Shown: positions 56,986 through 64,000 of the stretch, one piece after another
How the letters are laid out: every line of letters begins with the position of its first letter
Position numbering within the stretch: position 1 is the first letter of the stretch
From: Lytechinus variegatus
Taxonomy: Eukaryota > Echinodermata > Echinoidea > Temnopleuroida > Toxopneustidae
Assembly: GCF_018143015.1 (NCBI RefSeq)
Contig: NC_054741.1
Span: forward strand, 18,905,736 to 18,969,735
DNA: 64,000 bases
Direction of reading: 5' to 3'
Position numbers and translations under genes: made by a program
The notes under the pieces: generated by a model
Told to the model about the DNA's origin: nothing
Databases searched by the model: none
Seen by the model: only the letters and a program-made list of their open reading frames with translations

Positions 56986-57445
56986 TGATGGTGGGCCCCA
57001 AGTCTGCGCACCTAACAATTTGAGTTGAGATTTAACATGAATTTCTTCTTATTTCACAAAATCTTTTGGTTAATAGTGTTCCTTATGTTATTAAGAGTAA
57101 GTGTACCAAATTTCTCATTAAAAAAAGAAAAAAAGAAAAGATTTTCTTGAAAAAACCTCGTGCAGTCATTTTCAGATTGAAAAAAAAAAATGGTACCCCA
57201 CGTCTGCGCACTCATTCACTTTGCACACGATTTGGGGATTTTGATGAGAAAAGCTGCATTTTGAGGCCGTCACATGAAATGCCCTGAATTCATTATTTTT
57301 CCACCATTTTGAGTCAGATTTTTTTGTGAATACCTGTCTATATATTGCATGTGTAAAGTTTGTGCTCGTTGCTTATCTTCTTTTACTAGAATTGCGCAGA
57401 TACGGGGGTGCGCAGACTTGGGAGACCGCGCAGACATGGGGGAAC
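56986..57445. mobile_element. Element with repeated GTCTGCGCAC words
   Basis: The left end is GTGGGCCCCAAGTCTGCGCA; the right part contains TGCGCAGACTTGGGAGACC and GCGCAGACATGGGGG in the inverted sense. An internal CCCCACGTCTGCGCACTC lies at about 57195. Boundaries are approximate; it directly follows the smaller foldback element. Confidence 0.5.
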
Positions 57446-57899
57446 TGACCATAAATGATTTTTACTCTCTAGAAGCCTCCGTTGGTTGTTCGAGTGTTGT
57501 AAAATTTGTGAACATCGCTATTTATCTAAAACGTTCAATGGTAATACATTTTGAAAATAAAAGAATCCAAGAACAGCAGTAGATCCATAGTAAATACATA
57601 TATAAGTCATAATCATTCATTACCGTATGTTTGACCTCTGACTGACCTCTCTTAAAATACATACTAAGCTACATATACTATTTGTGCAGGATCTCTCTGC
57701 TGATCTCCGAAGCTAATGGAGGAAGAAGAAGTAGTTTGATTTTCTAAATAATGATGCAGAATGTGCAAGATAATGGCTTCCTGTGCAAATTCAGACTGAT
57801 TTCTTTTGGAGGCATGTGTTTAGTTTTGGTTGATTGCAATTGCCCCAAAGTGGTATACAATATACCAGTATTAAATAAGGTAATATTAAGGAATTATAC

Positions 57900-58180
57900 A
57901 AAACTCATTCACTAAATATGTGTGCTTACTCTCCACGGAGCCAGGGATTTGCCTGTGCCTGGCCTTGTCATGTGCGTATGCCGTGGTCAAAATTGAATTT
58001 ATTGCCCCCAGCCCCTGTCAGGATTTCTACTTTCCCTGTAAAAACATAGATCTAGATTCTAGCCCTAGATCTAAATCATACAGCCTCCAATTCTAAATGG
58101 GCTAGAACTTCATTTCCGACATTTATACAACATTGATTTAATTTTTAAACAAGTATTCATGTTTAAAAAAATGAGAAAAA
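57900..58180. mobile_element. Diverged one-armed member of the foldback family
   Basis: GGATTTCTACTTTCCCTGTA, CTAGCCCTAGATC, then AACTTCATTTCCGACATTT and ACATTGATTTAATTTTTAA match one arm of the palindrome at 55744-56424 in order, with many differences. The opposite arm is not visible. Confidence 0.5.
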
Positions 58181-58233
58181 TATGAGAGGACGGGAAAAAA
58201 CTTGGTGATGTTTACTTGGCCATGCATCTTGTT

Positions 58234-59542
58234 TAGTGCTGCAGCCGAAACGAACGGAAGTTCGCCGAACTTGGCACTTCCGAACCGGACTGAACCGAAC
58301 ACAAAGGCCTGGTTCGGAAGTTCAGTAAAAAAAAAAAAAAGTATTTTTTTTTTTTTTTATCCAATATTTCACCAGGGTAGTGCATTCAACAAAAGTTGAT
58401 CTTCCATGTGGCCCTGGATAACAAACAATACAACTATATAGAATTAAAAACAGTAAATGCTGATACATACACATGTACAATCATCAGTCCATATGATATT
58501 AAAATACATGTACAGACGTATAAAGCATGATGATTAAGTGACTAAAGTGATTAATATGCAATGCGTAAGTGCGATGACTACATAGATTTAAGTATAAAAT
58601 ATAAAAAAATATTGGTTAGTGATTGTGCACAAAGAATTCCACTCAGTATATTTTTAAAATCCACTATGATAGCTCCCATCTCGTCTTTGATTGAACTGTT
58701 ATCAACTTAAGAATATTTTATTATTATAAATACATTTTTTCTTGATAAAATGAGGGGACATTTTGAAGCTAAACTCGGTATAAAAGTGTGGTGTAATTAC
58801 GTACTGCCGTAATTGATCGTGATCGTAATCGGACCTAATCATTTTGTATTTAATAAAGAAAAAGAATTAATTCCTCGTAAATGACAAAGTATGACAGTTT
58901 CGGTCTCGTGTTTGATTGAATTTTTATCATTTTCAATTTTTTTTTATAAACATGAATATATTTTTTCCTTATAAAATGTGGGGACATTTTCAGCTTAACT
59001 CAGTTAAAAAGGGTAGTTGAATTACGTATTACTGTAATCGGACGTACATTTAATTGTTTTGTATTCAAAAAAGAAAAAGACAAGATATAAATTAATTCCT
59101 TGTGACTGACAAAGTAATGGTAAAAAGTATATATTCCACCTTCTGAAATTTCCATATTAATATAAAAGATAAATAAATAAGACATGAAGGAATGAGGGTG
59201 AAAAAACAGAAAAGATAAAAATCAAACCAAATCAACGCATGTTCCCTGATCGATGTTCCGGAAATGGTTGGTAAGGAAAGTTGAAACAACCTGCTTTCGG
59301 TTGCTATTATACAGGTAAAATTCGTATTCCGAACTTGAAACGTTTTTCCGTTGTCAATATTTTCTTAAAAGTGGTTTAATCTGGTCAATTACTAAAAATG
59401 AAATGATAGATTATCAGTTCCGTCTTAGTTCTGACGATCAACGCCGAGTGATTTCACAACACTAAAATACCTCGAACCGAACCATAGTTCGGAAAAAAAT
59501 TGCCGAACCGAACCCGAACATGCCGCCTGACTTGCAGCACTA
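58234..59542. mobile_element. Non-autonomous hAT-type element (about 1.3 kb)
   Basis: The left end is TAGTGCTGCAG and the right end TTGCAGCACTA. Both subterminal regions are rich in CCGAAC / GTTCGG words. The flanks ATCTTGTT (58226-58233) and ATCTTTTT (59543-59550) match at 7 of 8 bases, as expected for an 8-bp hAT target duplication. The TAGTG terminus also fits. No transposase is present. T-runs at about 58340-58360. It lies in the intron of the right-hand gene. Confidence 0.8.
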
Positions 59543-59550
59543 ATCTTTTT

Positions 59551-61245
59551 CCCTTTGTCATGTTTGTTAGTAGCTTAGCTGTGCTACGACAAGCATATGC
59601 AGACTTGTGCGTCTCTTCCTGTTCCATGAATTTTATTTTTGGACCCACTAATTTCCATGTATGCTTAAACAACAATGAGAATGCCCGATTCGTCATTGCA
59701 CAGGCATAGATCTACGCATCAGAACTACATCTATTAGGAGCAAGTCCCTTTAGAGGGCAGCAGACATGAGTATTGAAACAGAAGCCTTTATGATTTTCTA
59801 ACCCAATCTGGTTTTATGATTTTGAATCATAGGCCTCGACTGAAAAGGTGACCTTGCCCTGGTAGGTTTGCAATGCAGCAGTGCTGTGCAAAATACATTA
59901 GCTGACTGCAATAGAGAGTTCAGTCATATATGATATACACCCCACAGAGTAATTAAACTAAAATTGCATGTACTTCACAATGTTTGTAGGGGACAGGTTT
60001 GGGGTGCAGATCAGGTTTACTAGTATCAGTATTATCGCTGCAGTTTGTATTTATTTCAATATCTGCATTTAGGCCAATGTTGACTCAGAATTATACATGT
60101 TATGTGTCAGATAGCTCGAGAGTTCTTATCTCAATCAAATATGCATGACCTAAAATTGATCATGTGCTTGACTGTCTTAGGATGTTACTGTACCGCTATC
60201 TATAATAAATATTTGCATTTTGAGTTATTTGATAATGATATAACTGCACTTGAATTTTTTTTGTAGTATTACATTTTAGGAAATGCGTGATGTCAGTACA
60301 TTGTAAGCCAGCTTACTTAATTACTCTTAAGATGTAAAAGTATGAAAAGTTAGGGACTTGTTAACCAATATTTTTTAGGAGGAGGAGCAATCTATAGATT
60401 TGTAGGCGGAGCCATCTTATCCCAAATAGGAAAGTATGTTTGCATTCATTCAGTTTTTCTTTCTTAAAAATATACATGTAGGCCTACATGTAGATATAAC
60501 ATGTTGGTAATCCAGGGTAGTCTATCGACTATATTGAGAAAAAAAATTACCTTATGTAGGATATTAAATGGGACCGATATTGAAACCAACATTTTATTAA
60601 AAATGTTGAAAATTATACAATATTATTAGAAAATTTCTTTTTTTTCTTCTCATCATTAGAAACTTTGTAATATATTTCAATTTTAGTTTGGGGACTGTTT
60701 TTCAAGGGGAGGGGGGGGCTATGGCTACCTGACTTTTCAGTGCAAAGATGAGTCAAGATGACAAACAGAACATCCTTCTTTATAGGGAAAAAATTTGTTA
60801 TTAAATCCTTATATGGGAGAATTTTAGTTATTTTTTGTTTATGCTCTGAAAACATGTGGTATAGTAGCTACATGTATTGGTAAAAATCCAGGTCGTGCTT
60901 GAAGTGTAAAAAGAAGAAGACAACGTTTCTATTAAATACCTTGGATTCAGTGATGCAACAGAGCATGGTTGAAAAGATTGAAAAGGAAAGGTATTTATAT
61001 GAATAGAGCCTGAAGGGTAAAATTGAAAATGGGCAATTCATTTCAGCCATTCTCATCATAGGTTTTATTTGCATGTCCCACACGTCATTACAAGTTGTTC
61101 TTCAAAAGACTTCTTTATACAGTAATTGGGTCATATCTGTGTTCAGTGTGGAGCAGTGTAGACAAGATCTCTCCCATTTTACACGTACACTGTTTATGTG
61201 TTTTAACATTTGACATGTAGCGTAGTGTAGAACATATTGTATTAC
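59551..61245. other. Intronic sequence of the right-hand gene, no feature
   Basis: AT-rich with no exon or complete repeat that I can support. A short G-run lies at 60708-60717. Confidence 0.35.
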
Positions 61246-61256
61246 ATGGCATCCAG

Positions 61257-61487
61257 TAGCAGTGCAGTGATGTCGGGGAGTTCCTGTGACGGTATCATTT
61301 CATCTCTCGAGTGTTTAACTACCAGTAACCTTGCAGATCCAGTTACCTCTGGCACGCGTAATCGGCTCGCCATGACTGATGATATACCACCGACCCTGGC
61401 TAATGGTGAACCACATACCTCGGATGGTGCCCCTTTGTCTGAGGAGGCCCCACCTAGCACCACACATTCCGCACTTCAGGCGAGCAG
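61257..61487 (+). CDS. Candidate second exon of the right-hand gene, Ser/Thr-rich
   Basis: If spliced at CATCCAG (AG at 61255-61256), the exon gives the one base needed by the first exon's phase, then an open frame of 76 codons, then AG before a GTATTA donor (61488). It reads SSAVMSGSSCDGIISSLECL, then TTSNLADPVTSGTRNRLAMT, then DDIPPTLANGEPHTSDGAPL, then SEEAPPSTTHSALQA. Codon use and GC content are clearly gene-like against the AT-rich flanks. The region looks like a disordered Ser/Thr/Pro-rich N-terminus. Alternatively the ATG at 61246 is itself a start, from a second promoter. The acceptor lacks a good pyrimidine tract. Confidence 0.45.
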
Positions 61488-62402
61488 GTATTATTTGACA
61501 TCCAGTTAGTGTCGCTGCGTTCTGTCTCCCTTCTCACCTTGCATGTGTATTGTATCTCTCGTACTCTACTAAATTATGGGGTATCATTACCTTTTATAGC
61601 TTTCAATTGGTGTATTTTGAAGGTGTATTTTAAAAGTATGGTGTACTAGTGTTATGATCATCGCGAAAGTGCTTTTAGTCACCAGTGCTTGAAATTGTTC
61701 TGTAATGTTTAGTCTCCTTTCAACCTTTTTGATTGTTCGATAACTGCACAAAGCACATGTATTTATTTGGTGCTATAAAGGGTGTATTAAACATTATTAT
61801 CAAAGGCTTAATCCTATTTGGCTTGACACATTTTATAATGCATCTACTATTCATTCTTCCTGAATCTATGGCTTAATGTGAAAGTCTCCAGTTTTCAATT
61901 TTCTAAAAAACAAATTCCATTTTCTTCAATGTTCTAAAATTTAAATTTGAATTTCTTTTGGTGGCATGTAGTACATGTTATATGACTTGAAGCTATTGAA
62001 GCAATTTAGAATCTGTTTGCCGGTACTGTGTTGCAAACATGCAGCGACTTATGCCCTAAATACCACAACAGGCCAGAAAATTGATTTTCTGCTGAAGCAT
62101 AATAATTGATGTTTGCATTAATTGAATTTTTCTCTCTTTTTTTTAACCCCAGATCATTTTTACCTAGAGCACCATGCCAATTTCATTGTATTTATGTTGT
62201 CTTATTGCTGAAAACTGGAGACTTTTTTTTTAGTTTGAAAGAGGTGTTTTTAACAACTAAGTGTAATATTTTAACTTATTAACAATAGTGTCATGCCTTT
62301 GATTTACACTGTGTAAGTAAATATTTCATAATGCATGGAAAATTTCCTACCAGACGAACACCTACATCTAGCTCATGGAAGTGGAGAATTTAACAGATGA
62401 CC

Positions 62403-62995
62403 ATAGAGTACTGAAGTGTGATCTCATTAATTTTCACTTTTTGCATTTCAGCATTTTTTATAGCATATTTTGGTAGAGCATGATGAAAAACCCCCACAAC
62501 CCAAATGTGGGAATCGGTCCATGGGGCCCCAGCCGGCCCCAAGGATATGACCTCATGAACCAGGCCAATGATGCATTGCCTTCAGTGGGGTTAATTATGT
62601 ATTCATGAGGTCATACATGTATCTCGACCCCCTTAGACCGATTCTCAATATCACCAAATCTTGGAAGTGGGGGGTTTTTCATCATGCTCTACCAGAATAT
62701 GTTATCTAAAACGTTGAAATGTAAAATATTTTTTATGTGACGTCATTAAATCGGACATGGTGGCTCAGTGGTAGAGCGCCCGCCTCATGGACGGGAGGTC
62801 GTGGGTTCGATCCTCAGCCGTGTCATACAAAAGACTTTAAAAATGGGACCTTCTGCCTTCGTGTCAGGCGCTCGACGTATGAGAACGGAGAAGGGTAATA
62901 ATAACATATTATGTTATGCAGGGCCCGCTGAAAAACAGCTGAGAGTGGCTACCCTGGGTAAATAAGTATTATTATTATTACTTCGGTACTCTATA
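62403..62995. mobile_element. Foldback MITE, 'AGTACCGAAGTGATGACGT' family, copy 2, split by a SINE
   Basis: The left end TAGAGTACTGAAGTGTGAT and the right end CTTCGGTACTCTATA are inverted copies. Arms share TAGAGCATGATGAAAAAC and CCATGG with copy 1 at 24752-25152. The right arm is interrupted by the SINE at 62751-62980. Confidence 0.8.
62751..62980 (+). mobile_element. tRNA-derived SINE, copy 2 (different family)
   Basis: A tRNA-like head carries A box TGGCTCAGTGG (62761-62771) and B box GGTTCGATCC (62804-62813). The body has GGCGCTCGACGTATGAGAAC and CAGGGCCCGCTGAAAAACAG; the tail is a run of ATT. The body differs from that of the SINE at 36311-36593. It is inserted in the right arm of the foldback MITE. 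Confidence 0.85.
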
Positions 62996-63279
62996 GGATA
63001 AAACATCTGTAGGTTTCTTACAATTTAGATTGACAGTTTCGATATGAGCGCAACAGTTACTAATTTCTTGAATACTGTATGTATTCTGGGTCTATTTATA
63101 CATGTAATTCATTTTCATGGTTTGCCGAAGGGAATTATTTTACCGCGAAATGATTGCACTGGTACTCTTGGTATACATGTATAGGCCTACACTTCATATT
63201 GTGTACATACACTGCTTTTTTGCGATGATGGAGAAATTAGTTCAAATTTTATACACTTCTGTTTTAATCCATTTTACAG

Positions 63280-63312
63280 TACCAGTCAGCTATCTTCAAC
63301 GCACCATTACCT
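63280..63312 (+). CDS. Candidate third small exon of the right-hand gene
   Basis: A good acceptor (pyrimidine-rich, ATTTTACAG at 63271-63279) is followed by 33 bases and a GTAAGA donor (63313). The phase (1 + 30 + 2) continues the exon ending at 61487, giving S-TSQLSSTHHY. Its Ser/Thr-rich content matches that exon. The size is small, so chance splice signals cannot be excluded. Confidence 0.32.
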
Positions 63313-63767
63313 GTAAGAGCAATATATTCATTGGACCAAATCTATTCTCTGGTTTTTACAGGTAATAGTGAGTTTAAGATGGCTGACTGGTAGTGATTGA
63401 TATATTTGAAGAATTGATTTTTATTGATTTGATAATCAAATGCATGTTTAAGATTTATAATTGGAAGAATGTATGCTGTAATAGTGTACACATGTTAAGT
63501 ATTCAAGATGTCTTTGTCCTATGTGAGCTAGATTGTCCTTTTGAAAGATTTTATTTTCCAATTTATGTTTTTTTCTCTCCCTTTGTAAAGAACAAATGGT
63601 GGCATGATTGTTCATTGCTTTCAAAATAATATCTTAGCATTCATCATTCATTTTTTTCAATGTGTTTCCTAGGGCAGTTTTCTGAATGTCCAGTCTCATT
63701 TCAGTATTTTATCTTTTCTCAGAGATACATGTTTGAAAAAGTCAGGCCTCTACAAATTTTTTTTTCG

Positions 63768-63791
63768 TCACTTGCCCTGTTGGGCAAGTGA
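63768..63791. repeat. Short palindrome in a CTTGCCC repeat
   Basis: TCACTTGCCC, a TGTT loop and GGGCAAGTGA form a perfect stem. GCTTGCCCGATAG and GCTTGCCCAAT follow at about 63803-63831. This looks like the start of a dispersed repeat that continues out of the window. Confidence 0.6.
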
Positions 63792-64000
63792 TGAAAAAAT
63801 TTGCTTGCCCGATAGAAAAAACTGCTTGCCCAATTTTTTAAATAATTTTTTCATTATGACGGCACTACTCTTATTTTTATTAAGGTATACTAAATAACAA
63901 TTGAGAATCATGTACAGTTTGAAAGCAACGTAGGCCTGAGTCTTTGCGTTTATTTTGGAAAAAAAATCAATATTTTATGGCTATTTAAGGTTTTAAAAAA

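Noticed and set aside
62752-62825. Possible functional tRNA gene
   Set aside because: It is followed by a SINE body and ATT tail and is inserted in a MITE arm, so it is a tRNA-derived SINE.

Overview
The window is animal nuclear DNA, AT-rich and intron-rich. The protein sequences (deuterostome-like PDCD5, CLPTM1L and STMP1), tRNA-derived SINEs and a very dense load of short foldback DNA transposons suggest an echinoderm, most likely a sea urchin. That organism call is inference; no species-diagnostic sequence was checked.

Three complete protein-coding genes were assembled by eye from exons whose splice sites and phases agree. STMP1 (minus strand, 9962 to 6012, 3 coding exons) encodes a 51-residue mitochondrial membrane micropeptide. 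PDCD5 (plus strand, 10341 to 23433, 6 coding exons) encodes 126 residues. CLPTM1L (minus strand, 44902 to 30928, 14 coding exons plus an upstream non-coding exon near 47.7 kb) encodes 535 residues. STMP1 and PDCD5 are head to head, with 378 bp between their start codons, so they probably share a promoter. PDCD5 and CLPTM1L are tail to tail across about 7.5 kb.

Two further genes are only partly inside. At the left edge a minus-strand gene has a 10-codon first exon (1383-1413) and a phase-matched second exon running off position 1. At the right a plus-strand gene starts at 55457 behind two E2F-type sites, with two candidate downstream exons (61257-61487 and 63280-63312) that match in phase. I could not name either one. 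A weaker candidate exon lies at 51825-51966 on the minus strand.

Most of the rest is transposon-derived: TIR elements of many unrelated families, several nested in one another; two mariner-like elements without coding capacity; a hAT-type element with an 8-bp target duplication; two tRNA-derived SINEs; a decayed LINE reverse-transcriptase fragment in PDCD5 intron 1; a 163-bp tandem array rich in AGGTCA direct repeats; a 110-bp tandem array; and a roughly 680-bp near-perfect palindrome in intron 1 of the right-hand gene. No virus-like element, rRNA gene, free-standing tRNA gene or CRISPR array was recognised.
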